NCBI GenBank assembly: GCA_022448765.1
Contig: JAKUTI010000188.1
Coordinates: forward strand, 1 to 5,536
Direction of reading: 5' to 3'
Origin: Pseudomonadales bacterium
GTDB taxonomy: Bacteria; Pseudomonadota; Gammaproteobacteria; Pseudomonadales; Azotimanducaceae
DNA: 5,536 nt
In this document: positions 1-5,536 of the stretch, in pieces
Position numbering within the stretch: the stretch's first letter is position 1
Layout: each line of letters begins with the position of its first letter
Translations under genes and position numbers: made by a program
The notes under the pieces: generated by a model
Told to the model about the DNA's origin: nothing
The model's input: only the letters and a program-made list of their open reading frames with translations
Databases searched by the model: none

Positions 1-1
1 A

Positions 2-787
2 ATGATGTTTGATCAGGAGCCAAGCTCAGATGATGCCGACAACCCGATTCGCACGGTTGTGATGGCGCCCGTCATTCCGGAGATCGACGCGTTCTGCGCC
101 AGGTTCGAGCTCGATGTTTTCACCACATACAACATGACTGAAATCAATTGCCCCATCGTTCGTGAGAATGGTCTTTGTACCAACGCAAATTACAAAAGTT
201 GCGGGAAAGCACGTGAGGGTGTGGAGGTGCGGATAGTCGATGAGCACGACATGCAGGTCGCTGTGAACACGCCGGGCGAAATGATCGTTCGGGGTGAACC
301 CTGGGAGTTGAATGCGGGCTATTGGAACATGCCTGATGAAACCCGCGAAGCCTGGCGTAATGGTTGGTTTCATACCGGAGACGCGTTCACGTACGACGAA
401 GATGGCAACTACTATTTTGTTGATCGGGCCAAAGACTACATTCGCCGGCGGGGCGAAAACATTTCCAGTTTCGAAGTCGAATCCATCATCAACGAATACC
501 CGGCGATCGCCGAATGCGGTGCTGCGGCGGTGCCGGCGGAGCAGGGTGAGGATGAGGTTAAGGTTGCGGTGGTGCTCCAGCCGGAAGCGGAATTTGACCC
601 AGCAGAGCTCATCGCGTTTCTCGTCCCCCGGATGCCGCGTTTCGCCATTCCACGCTATGTCGAAATATGGGATGAATTACCCAAGACGGAAGCGACGGCG
701 CGTATACAAAAAGCCAAGATTAGAGAAGCTGGTGTGTCAGCGGATACCTGGGACCGTATCGAGGCAGGCGTTAAGCTTCCTCGCTGA
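2..787 (+). CDS. ATP-dependent acyl-CoA ligase (CaiC-like), C-terminal half, cut by left edge
   Basis: This enzyme joins a carboxylic acid to coenzyme A through an acyl-AMP intermediate in the cytoplasm. The visible 261 residues carry the late motifs of the ANL superfamily in the right order: YNMTE (43-47, motif A5), HTGD (124-127, A7, the aspartate that binds ribose), DRAKDYIRRRGENIS followed by EVE (from 141, A8 hinge) and PKTEATARIQK (217-227, A10). The RRRGENISSFEVE hinge resembles the crotonobetaine/carnitine-CoA ligase-like clade. Complete members are about 500-550 residues, so roughly half is missing, and the first ATG is probably internal rather than the true start. In A10 the usual GK pair reads AR, with one extra residue before it, so the catalytic lysine may be replaced or displaced to K227. 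The substrate cannot be read from this half. The gene ends inside the 3' end of the converging symporter gene. Family call is firm; CaiC-like subgroup is likely; substrate unknown. Confidence 0.93.
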   Translation: MMFDQEPSSDDADNPIRTVVMAPVIPEIDAFCARFELDVFTTYNMTEINCPIVRENGLCTNANYKSCGKAREGVEVRIVDEHDMQVAVNTPGEMIVRGEPWELNAGYWNMPDETREAWRNGWFHTGDAFTYDEDGNYYFVDRAKDYIRRRGENISSFEVESIINEYPAIAECGAAAVPAEQGEDEVKVAVVLQPEAEFDPAELIAFLVPRMPRFAIPRYVEIWDELPKTEATARIQKAKIREAGVSADTWDRIEAGVKLPR

Positions 788-2270
788 GTTTACTGGCCCG
801 AGTTGCTTCCAGCGCGCTCAGAATTTCGGCATGTCTGTGACGATCGATGTTGTACAACAACGCAAAACCAAGACCTGCATAGACGATGATCCAATAGAGC
901 GGTCCGTGCATGAACAACAGCCCGTTAAGCACTTCCGGGGTTAATGTCTCGACACTCGCGTTCTGGGGAAACCCGATTATCTCCAGACCAAAACCACCAA
1001 GAAGGCCGCCTAATCCGGAGGTGAGTTTGATGGCGAATGTACGGATTGAAAAGATAAGACCTTCTGATCGATTGCCGGTATTGAGCTCGTGTTCGTCGGC
1101 AATGTCGACCAATTGAGAGTCAATCACGATTGGCACGACTGGCAACGCGATATAGCCCAGAACCCAAATTCCGAAGAACGCTGGAAGCAGCCACTGCGAA
1201 CCGTTGTCGGGAAACCAGCCGACCAGCCGAAGGGTAAACGGCAGGCCTACCAGGAAGGCTGCCGCGATGATCGTAAAGACAACGGTCAGCTTCTTATCAA
1301 ATAGTTTGGTTAAGTACGCCGAGAAGGAGAGCGCGAGGAATGCCCCAGGGAGCAACACGAGTGATCGTACGGCAATTTGCTCGGTGCTGAACTCGAACAC
1401 ATAGATAAATGCGTACGTGCCCATGACGCCCAGAACCCCGCCCGAAACGGCGAGGATCAACCAGCAGGCGCAAACGCCTATATATGATCGATTGGTAAAG
1501 AGTGATTTTATATTTAGCCAGGTATGTTTCACCGCATGGACATAGCTACGTTTTACGGCATCGGCAAGCTTGTTTTTGGCATGCAAGTAGGGAATTTGGT
1601 CGGCGGTTAGAAACGTACAAAGTAAGATGGCGGCGAGGATGAAGAGTGAGCCAAACGTTGCTAGCAGTGCGTATCTGTCACCATCGAGAAGGCCGTTGTC
1701 AAAGTCGGGTGTGCTGGGAAAGATCACGTACAGCGTGAAAAAACTTAGCGCGATCCCACCCAACATTCCCACTATGTAATTCCAACCAAAGATTGAGGTG
1801 CGTTCGTTGTAATCGTCGGTGAGTTCGGCACCCAGCGCGTCGTGGGGTATCAGATAGAAGGTCTTTGCGAGACGCCAGCCAACCATCGTGGCGGTAAACC
1901 ATAGGAATAATTGGTATTCCTCCAATCCGGACGGAGGTTGGTACATGAGGTAGAAACACAGGGCGAACGGAAAAGCTGCGGCAAACATGAACGGGTGACG
2001 CCGTCCCCAGCGGGTGTGGACGTTGTCGGATAAGGTGCCGATCAGCGGGTCGGAGACCGCGTCCACCATGCTTGCAATCAAAAATGCGGTTCCGCACAGA
2101 ACGGCGGAAACACCCAATACCTGATTGTAGAAAACCATGGTGGCAACACCCGCAGCGCCAACCATGGCTTCTTCCAGTGATCCGGACGAGAAGGCGATCT
2201 TGGCCCGTATGCTGAGTTTCCTGTTTCGCGTACCAACGTGACCTGGGCTCTGATGGTCTTGCTCAGCCAT
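771..2270 (-). CDS. GPH-family (MelB-like, MFS_2) cation:solute symporter
   Basis: A complete 499-residue inner-membrane transporter with about 12 hydrophobic segments, the usual size for glycoside-pentoside-hexuronide:cation symporters. Family marks are clear. DAVSDPLIG (70-78) followed by RWGRRHPF (87-94) matches the MelB helix II and first loop signature. IPHDALGAELTDDYNERT (141-158) is the second signature. DIADEHELNTGNRSEG (389-404), with K415 beyond it, is the conserved C-terminal element. By alignment from memory, D70, D74 and D153 match the MelB cation-site aspartates 55, 59 and 124, so Na+ or H+ coupling looks intact. The substrate is unpredictable: the family moves sugars, glycosides and uronides, and many environmental members are uncharacterised. 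The start at 2270 has GGAA five bases upstream, the same spacing as the gene before it. It lies 45 bases downstream of the hydrolase, probably in one operon, and its tail overlaps the ligase gene by 17 bases. Confidence 0.93.
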   Translation of the reverse strand: MAEQDHQSPGHVGTRNRKLSIRAKIAFSSGSLEEAMVGAAGVATMVFYNQVLGVSAVLCGTAFLIASMVDAVSDPLIGTLSDNVHTRWGRRHPFMFAAAFPFALCFYLMYQPPSGLEEYQLFLWFTATMVGWRLAKTFYLIPHDALGAELTDDYNERTSIFGWNYIVGMLGGIALSFFTLYVIFPSTPDFDNGLLDGDRYALLATFGSLFILAAILLCTFLTADQIPYLHAKNKLADAVKRSYVHAVKHTWLNIKSLFTNRSYIGVCACWLILAVSGGVLGVMGTYAFIYVFEFSTEQIAVRSLVLLPGAFLALSFSAYLTKLFDKKLTVVFTIIAAAFLVGLPFTLRLVGWFPDNGSQWLLPAFFGIWVLGYIALPVVPIVIDSQLVDIADEHELNTGNRSEGLIFSIRTFAIKLTSGLGGLLGGFGLEIIGFPQNASVETLTPEVLNGLLFMHGPLYWIIVYAGLGFALLYNIDRHRHAEILSALEATRASKLSEEA

Positions 2271-2275
2271 ATGGG

Positions 2276-2279
2276 TTCC
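2276..2279 (-). promoter_or_regulatory. Ribosome binding site (GGAA) of the symporter gene
   Basis: On the minus strand GGAA lies five bases before the ATG at 2270. The motif is short, but the identical arrangement GGAA-NN-CAT-ATG-G occurs before the upstream hydrolase gene, which supports both start choices. Confidence 0.5.
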
Positions 2280-2315
2280 GCTTAAAGGCTTGCCGCATGT
2301 AACACTGCGGGCCCC

Positions 2316-3227
2316 CTAACGACTTTCCGCAAAGTGATCCAGCACCAGCTGGTTCCAGATCTCCGGTCGCTCGAAGTACGGCGAGTGCCCCGAGTCCTTG
2401 ATCTCATGCAAAGTGCTATTGGGCAGAGCGTTGTGCAACTTTTGCATCAGACGAGGCTCGAAAATAGGATCGTAGGTGCCGGTGATGATGAGAATTGGTA
2501 GGTCCAGAGCCGCCGCCTGCTCGAGCTTATCCGCGTCATCTTCAAATCCGTAATCATTTCTGCCGGTCACAACACGATTGGGTGCTAATCGCCGTATCTG
2601 CCCATACTGAAACGCGCGTTCCGGATCGGCTATCGTTGGCTCCGTCCAATAACCGTTGTCGGTGGTGCCAGGCGCTCGCCCAGCTGCTGCCATACGGACC
2701 CTCCATTCGTCCATGCGCGCCTCGTTGGCTTCGGGTGTCATCATTTTCTGCATATCGGCTGTCGCCAGACCACCGAAGGTATTGGCCAACGTCAGCGAAA
2801 GCGTACGATCCGGATGATCGATGGCAAAACCAGCCACAGCCCAACCTCCCATGGACTGGCCAACGACGGGGGCTTTTTCGACCCCGAGGTGGTCCAGCAA
2901 TACTTTCAGGTCTGCCACAGCGGTCGCATGACTACCGCCCACCCCGTCGTGATTAGTCGACCTACCCCAGCCCCTTTGGTCCCAGGTAATGACGCGATAC
3001 TGAGTTGCCAGAACCGGCGTTTGATACATCCAAATACCGTGATGACCTCCCGCACCATGGCTCAACACCACGGCCTGCCCCGAACCGGTACTTTCAAAAT
3101 AGATCTGATCGCCACCCACGTTGACGAAACCCGACTGGGTCTGACGCACATCGGCCGAAATCCCAGAAGAGAGCATTATCGACAGTAGTGCGAAGACGCA
3201 CCTCAATCTCAGGCCGTGATTAACCAT
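2316..3227 (-). CDS. Exported alpha/beta hydrolase (esterase/lactonase-like)
   Basis: A complete 303-residue serine hydrolase of the alpha/beta-hydrolase fold (Abhydrolase_1 type). Residues 1-25 look like a Sec signal peptide: arginines at 7 and 9, a hydrophobic stretch VFALLSIML, and a likely cut after ISA (23-25). No lipobox cysteine is seen, so a soluble periplasmic or secreted enzyme is inferred. The catalytic set is complete: oxyanion strand HGAG (57-60), nucleophile elbow GQSMGG with Ser125, acid Asp253 in GTYDPIF, and His281 in DSGHSPYFERP. WDQRGWGRS (82-90) is also typical of the fold. The family includes esterases, lactonases, haloperoxidase-like and C-C bond hydrolases, so the reaction is not fixed; export makes ester or lactone cleavage most natural. 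It is the first gene of a two-gene minus-strand unit with the GPH symporter. Its promoter must lie in the intergenic region to the right, near the inverted repeat. Confidence 0.93.
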   Translation of the reverse strand: MVNHGLRLRCVFALLSIMLSSGISADVRQTQSGFVNVGGDQIYFESTGSGQAVVLSHGAGGHHGIWMYQTPVLATQYRVITWDQRGWGRSTNHDGVGGSHATAVADLKVLLDHLGVEKAPVVGQSMGGWAVAGFAIDHPDRTLSLTLANTFGGLATADMQKMMTPEANEARMDEWRVRMAAAGRAPGTTDNGYWTEPTIADPERAFQYGQIRRLAPNRVVTGRNDYGFEDDADKLEQAAALDLPILIITGTYDPIFEPRLMQKLHNALPNSTLHEIKDSGHSPYFERPEIWNQLVLDHFAESR

Positions 3228-3232
3228 ATGAA

Positions 3233-3236
3233 TTCC
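3233..3236 (-). promoter_or_regulatory. Ribosome binding site (GGAA) of the hydrolase gene
   Basis: On the minus strand GGAA sits five bases before the ATG at 3227, in the context GGAATTCATATGG. The spacing and flanks match those of the symporter gene downstream. The Shine-Dalgarno match is only four bases, so this is a moderate call. Confidence 0.5.
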
Positions 3237-3312
3237 AATGGTTCGTGGCGAAGTACGGGTCCGCTCGTCTCGCTTGTTAGGGCGGTGTTTGGACGGGCTC
3301 CTTTGATCTAAC

Positions 3313-3407
3313 TGTATAGAAGCGATCCCATCGGGGCAATTCGAGTTGGGATGGTCCTCATCTGATCCTTCTCAAACTGAGGAAGACCCCGATGGGCGTT
3401 TTATACA
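3313..3407. repeat. Imperfect inverted repeat with nested stems (MITE-like or regulatory)
   Basis: The left arm (3313-3336) begins TGTATA and ends CCCATCGGGG. The reverse complement of the right arm (3387-3407) also begins TGTATA and ends CCCATCGGGG. Between these blocks both arms read xAA then CG, with one extra base before CG and two extra bases after it in the left arm. The inner 10-base block (3327-3336 with 3387-3396) and outer 6-base block (3313-3318 with 3402-3407) are perfect complements. The 50-base spacer contains TCCTCA (3355-3360) pairing with TGAGGA (3378-3383), and TGGGAT (3347-3352), which can pair with ATCCCA (3325-3330) in competition with the main stem. The right arm runs into TTTT. 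Flanks share only AC, so no convincing target duplication is seen. It could be a miniature transposable element, a symmetric operator with outward promoters, or a structured leader. Confidence 0.75.
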
Positions 3408-3648
3408 ACGACGATTTTCTGTCCCGGTGTAGGCCCTTGGCGGACTGTCCTTGTGTGGCGTATAGGCGGATCTTTGCTCGGCGGCTTCGGCTGCTTTTTG
3501 CTGGTGGGGATTCGGTTGCAATACGAACGAAAATTGCAGACTTGGCAAGTAAGCCACGTTCAGGGACCATCTGAAGACGAGGCGGCTATCGCTGGCTGGC
3601 CCTCGACTAATGAACAGATAATCAGGCCGATGATGGCGATGAAGCGAC

Positions 3649-3654
3649 GAGGAG
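3649..3654 (+). promoter_or_regulatory. Ribosome binding site (GAGGAG) that sets the hydratase-fold start
   Basis: GAGGAG lies eight bases before the ATG at 3663, an ideal match and spacing. This decides the start in favour of 3663 over the GTG at 3453, which would add 70 residues outside the known fold. Confidence 0.85.
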
Positions 3655-3662
3655 ATACGCCG

Positions 3663-4502
3663 ATGCAGATGAAGTACGTCCGACTGACGACAGAGGACGC
3701 TGTCGCCACCATCACAATCGACAGACCGGGTACGATGAATGCCATCAGCCGCAGGGTGTACGCGGAACTGGATGATGCCTTCACCGCCGCTGAGGATGAC
3801 GCTGACGTGCGAGTCATCGTTGTCGCCGGTGTCGGCGACAATTTTGGGGCGGGGCACGACCTTGGTAGCGAAGAGATGCAAGCTGAACTGGACGATTTCC
3901 CGCGCGACACCTCTGCTCTCGGGCGCGTACGCGACATGGACCGCGGGGTCTACTTTCGTCTGCATGATCGGTGGCGCAATCTAGGAAAGCCAACCATCGC
4001 CATGGTGCGTGGCTACTGCATCATGGGTTCGTGGATGCTCGCGTCGACCTGCGACCTCATCATGGCATCAGACAATGCACGCTTCGCCGATCGGTCCGTA
4101 CGCTGGGGCAGCGCTCATCACGAGTACCCAACGCACTTCTGGGAGATGGGCATCCGCAAGGCCAAAGAGTACCTGTGGACCGGAGACTTTCTGACGGCCG
4201 AGGAGGCGCATCGGTTGGGTATGGTCAACCACGTCGTACCTGACGACAAGCTGGACGCTGGCACCCGCTGGCTGGCAAGGCGCATCGCCGGGAACACCGA
4301 GTACGCGTTGCGGGTCTCGAAGATGTCGATCAATCAGGCAGCGGATATCATGGGCCAGACGGCGGCGGTACGTGCTTCCGGTAACTTCTGGGTCATGAGC
4401 ATTGATCAGACCTTCACCGAGCAAGAGGACGCCGACGACCGTGTCGGCTGGTCGAAGTCGCACAACGCGCGCTTCGATAACCAGGAAGAGCGCCCCTGGT
4501 GA
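3663..4502 (+). CDS. Enoyl-CoA hydratase/isomerase (crotonase) family protein without the classical catalytic glutamates
   Basis: A complete 279-residue cytoplasmic crotonase-fold protein, slightly longer than the usual 255-265 residues. The N-terminus VRLTTEDAVATITIDRPGTM (6-25) is the standard first strands. FGAGHDLG (61-68) is the first oxyanion-hole segment and RGYCIMGSWMLASTCDL (116-132) the second, with G122 at the oxyanion glycine. Aligned by eye to rat mitochondrial enoyl-CoA hydratase, Glu144 becomes Met125 and Glu164 becomes Ser145. CoA-thioester binding is therefore likely, but ordinary water addition by two glutamates is not. The segment HHEYPTHFWEMGIRKAKEYL (152-171) followed by TGDFLTAEEAHRLGMVNHVV is familiar in a crotonase clade annotated as enoyl-CoA hydratase. 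The reaction could be hydration by other residues, isomerisation, or another CoA-ester step. The start is set by a GAGGAG site. The next gene follows after 192 bases on the same strand. Confidence 0.93.
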   Translation: MQMKYVRLTTEDAVATITIDRPGTMNAISRRVYAELDDAFTAAEDDADVRVIVVAGVGDNFGAGHDLGSEEMQAELDDFPRDTSALGRVRDMDRGVYFRLHDRWRNLGKPTIAMVRGYCIMGSWMLASTCDLIMASDNARFADRSVRWGSAHHEYPTHFWEMGIRKAKEYLWTGDFLTAEEAHRLGMVNHVVPDDKLDAGTRWLARRIAGNTEYALRVSKMSINQAADIMGQTAAVRASGNFWVMSIDQTFTEQEDADDRVGWSKSHNARFDNQEERPW

Positions 4503-4549
4503 AACTGGTGTTAAGACCGGGAATCGATTTTATCTGATAGCGATACGGG

Positions 4550-4565
4550 CGGTGGCGTCCCACCG
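4550..4565 (+). other. Short hairpin after the hydratase-fold gene
   Basis: CGGTGG (4550-4555) and CCACCG (4560-4565) form a perfect 6-bp stem around a 4-base loop, 47 bases past the stop codon. No T-run follows, so it is not a standard intrinsic terminator. It may slow polymerase or mark a transcript end, but could be chance. Confidence 0.3.
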
Positions 4566-4683
4566 GTCGTACTCTGTGCAACCACGGGCTGTCTGTCGCC
4601 ACAAATATTCCGATGTGGGATCATGATCACGTGCGTAGTGGCAAGTGGCTGCTACGTCGACACAGACAAAGGACAGTCTTGCT

Positions 4684-4688
4684 GGAGG
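4684..4688 (+). promoter_or_regulatory. Ribosome binding site (GGAGG) of the amidohydrolase gene
   Basis: GGAGG ends six bases before the ATG at 4695, a near-ideal Shine-Dalgarno match and spacing. It supports this start, as does the normal N-terminus of the encoded protein. Confidence 0.85.
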
Positions 4689-4694
4689 GAAGCG

Positions 4695-5536
4695 ATGTCG
4701 ACGACACATGACCTGGTTATTCGCAACGGAACCATCGTTGACGGCACCGGCGCTGAACCGATCACAGGCGATGTTGCGATCGCTGACGGCCGTATTGCTG
4801 CCGTCGGCGACGTCGACGGGCGGGGTCGGGAAGAGATCGACGCCCAGGACCGGGTAGTCACCCCCGGATTCATCGACCTACATACTCACCTTGATGCCCA
4901 GATCGGGTGGGACCCGCTCATGACTCCTATCACATGGCACGGCATCACAACGGCCGTGCTTGGCAATTGCGGCGTTACGTTCGCGCCGTGCAAGCCGGCC
5001 GATCGCGAGTACTTGGCCGCGACCATGGAGACGGTTGAGGACATACCCCTGGCCGCCATCCTTGAGGGCCTCCCATGGGATTGGGAGGACTACGGTGGCT
5101 ATTTAAAATCGATCGAGCGTCTTCGGCCGGCGGTCAATGTTGCCGGATTGGTTGGGCACAGCGCCATCAGGCGGCTGGTTATGGGCGAGCGCAGCGTCGC
5201 TGATGACGCCAACGATGACGACCTGGCTGAGATCGCTCGCATCGCGGGTGAGTCTGTAGCGCAAGGCGCTATCGGGTTCTCAACCAGCCGTTTCGAGGGG
5301 CACGTCGGCCCGGACGGATTGCCGATTCCTGGCACATTCGCCAGCCGAGAGGAGTTGACCGCAGTGGCTACAGAGGTCGCTTCGCGCGGTGGCTTGATGC
5401 AGTTCGTCTTGAGTCCACCTCGGCTGACCGAGGAGCTAGAGCTCCTGGAAGCTGTTGCCGAGAGTGGTGGCGGTCGGGTGCTGTTTAGTGCCTTCACCGA
5501 CCATAGCGACATCCTGCGGCCCCGATCCCTTGGTGA
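4695..5536 (+). CDS. D-aminoacylase-like metal-dependent amidohydrolase, N-terminal half, cut by right edge
   Basis: The frame is open from the ATG at 4695 to the window end, giving 280 residues without a stop; family members are about 480-600 residues, so about half is missing. The start HDLVIRNGTIVDGTG (5-19) and VVTPGFIDLHTHLDAQ (54-69) are typical of the amidohydrolase superfamily, with H63 and H65 as metal ligands. GNCGVTFAP (90-98) carries C92, matching the cysteine ligand special to D-aminoacylases. WDWEDYGGYL (128-137), VGHSAIR (153-159) and GAIGFSTSRFEGHVGPDG (191-208) also fit. Characterised relatives remove the acyl group from N-acyl-D-amino acids. Here the family strand that normally ends in a histidine ligand after GG reads GGLMQFVLSPP (232-242) with no histidine, a form I associate with the less-studied D-aminoacylase-like clade, so the substrate is uncertain. 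No signal peptide is seen, so it is probably cytoplasmic. It may share a transcript with the hydratase-fold gene. Confidence 0.9.
   Translation, partial: MSTTHDLVIRNGTIVDGTGAEPITGDVAIADGRIAAVGDVDGRGREEIDAQDRVVTPGFIDLHTHLDAQIGWDPLMTPITWHGITTAVLGNCGVTFAPCKPADREYLAATMETVEDIPLAAILEGLPWDWEDYGGYLKSIERLRPAVNVAGLVGHSAIRRLVMGERSVADDANDDDLAEIARIAGESVAQGAIGFSTSRFEGHVGPDGLPIPGTFASREELTAVATEVASRGGLMQFVLSPPRLTEELELLEAVAESGGGRVLFSAFTDHSDILRPRSLG

Larger units (their letters stand above)
3228..3662. other. Divergent intergenic region between hydrolase and hydratase-fold genes
   Basis: These 435 bases separate two genes read outward. No known protein is recognised on either strand. The left part (3228-3312) shows nothing beyond the hydrolase ribosome binding site. 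The centre holds the inverted repeat at 3313-3407. The right part (3408-3648) has no clear repeat. Two open frames cross it: an in-frame upstream extension of the hydratase-fold gene from a GTG at 3453, and a 60-codon frame from the ATG at 3392. Neither has recognisable homology. Promoters for both flanking genes are expected here. TATACA hexamers at the outer edge of each repeat arm point outward towards each gene and could be -10 elements, but no convincing -35 partner with normal spacing is visible. Confidence 0.7.

Noticed and set aside
312..944. Plus-strand open frame of 210 codons overlapping the ligase and symporter genes.
   Set aside because: It is an out-of-frame shadow rich in Arg and Ser, overlapping two well-supported genes, with no domain signal.
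2293..2310. Hairpin CCGCA/TGCGG between the hydrolase and symporter genes, considered as a terminator.
   Set aside because: The stem is only 5 bp with an 8-base loop and no T-run on the minus strand. The short gap favours co-transcription.
3276..3312. GTTAG and CTAAC, considered as integron attC core sites.
   Set aside because: They face the wrong way round for an attC site (GTTAG comes before CTAAC), and there is no integrase or cassette array.
3327..3402. The main stem of the inverted repeat followed by TTTT, considered as a standard intrinsic terminator.
   Set aside because: The loop between the arms is 50 bases and the outer arm symmetry continues past the T-run. It also lies upstream of, not after, plus-strand genes.
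3453..3662. Upstream in-frame extension of the hydratase-fold gene from a GTG, with a glycine-rich hydrophobic stretch that might look like a membrane anchor.
   Set aside because: The ATG at 3663 has an excellent GAGGAG site and gives a normal crotonase N-terminus. The extension has no recognisable homology and no clear Shine-Dalgarno site of its own.
3372..3965. Long minus-strand open frame (197 codons) opposite the hydratase-fold gene.
   Set aside because: It is antisense to a clear coding gene, has low-complexity composition and no recognisable domain.
5099..5512. Minus-strand open frame opposite the amidohydrolase gene.
   Set aside because: It is a Ser/Pro/Thr-rich antisense shadow. The plus-strand frame carries clear family motifs throughout.

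Overview
The window is a 5.5 kb stretch of bacterial DNA. It carries five protein-coding genes typical of the accessory catabolism of an aerobic heterotroph: a CoA ligase, an enoyl-CoA hydratase-like protein, a sugar-type symporter, an exported esterase-like hydrolase and a D-aminoacylase-type amidohydrolase. No rRNA, tRNA, CRISPR array, phage gene or transposase is visible. The organism cannot be named from sequence alone. A cleavable signal peptide, Shine-Dalgarno sites and ordinary gene families point to a free-living bacterium, perhaps a proteobacterium or actinobacterium from an environmental sample.

Left block (1-3227). The C-terminal half of an acyl-CoA ligase of the CaiC-like clade enters from the left edge on the plus strand. 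Its last 17 bases overlap, tail to tail, the end of a minus-strand pair: an exported alpha/beta hydrolase (2316-3227), then a GPH-family (MelB-like) cation symporter (771-2270) 45 bases downstream. The two minus-strand genes share the same start context (GGAA, two bases, CATATG) and probably form one operon. A plausible reading is that the hydrolase cleaves an ester or similar bond outside the cytoplasm and the symporter brings in a product. Whether the ligase then activates a product is speculation.

Middle (3228-3662). A 435-base divergent intergenic region contains the most unusual structure here: an imperfect inverted repeat at 3313-3407. Each arm has TGTATA at its outer edge and CCCATCGGGG at its inner edge, with smaller competing stems inside. 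It could be a MITE-like mobile-element remnant or a two-sided regulatory site; the sequence alone does not decide.

Right block (3663-5536). On the plus strand, an enoyl-CoA hydratase/isomerase-fold protein lacks both glutamates of the classical hydratase. After a 192-base gap it is followed by the N-terminal half of a D-aminoacylase-like metal-dependent amidohydrolase, cut by the right edge. Both have strong Shine-Dalgarno sites, and sampled lines look somewhat richer in G+C than the left block, so the two blocks may have different histories.

I found no convincing new multi-gene system. The items most worth checking are the inverted repeat, the catalytic-residue losses in the hydratase-fold and amidohydrolase proteins, and the hydrolase-symporter pair.
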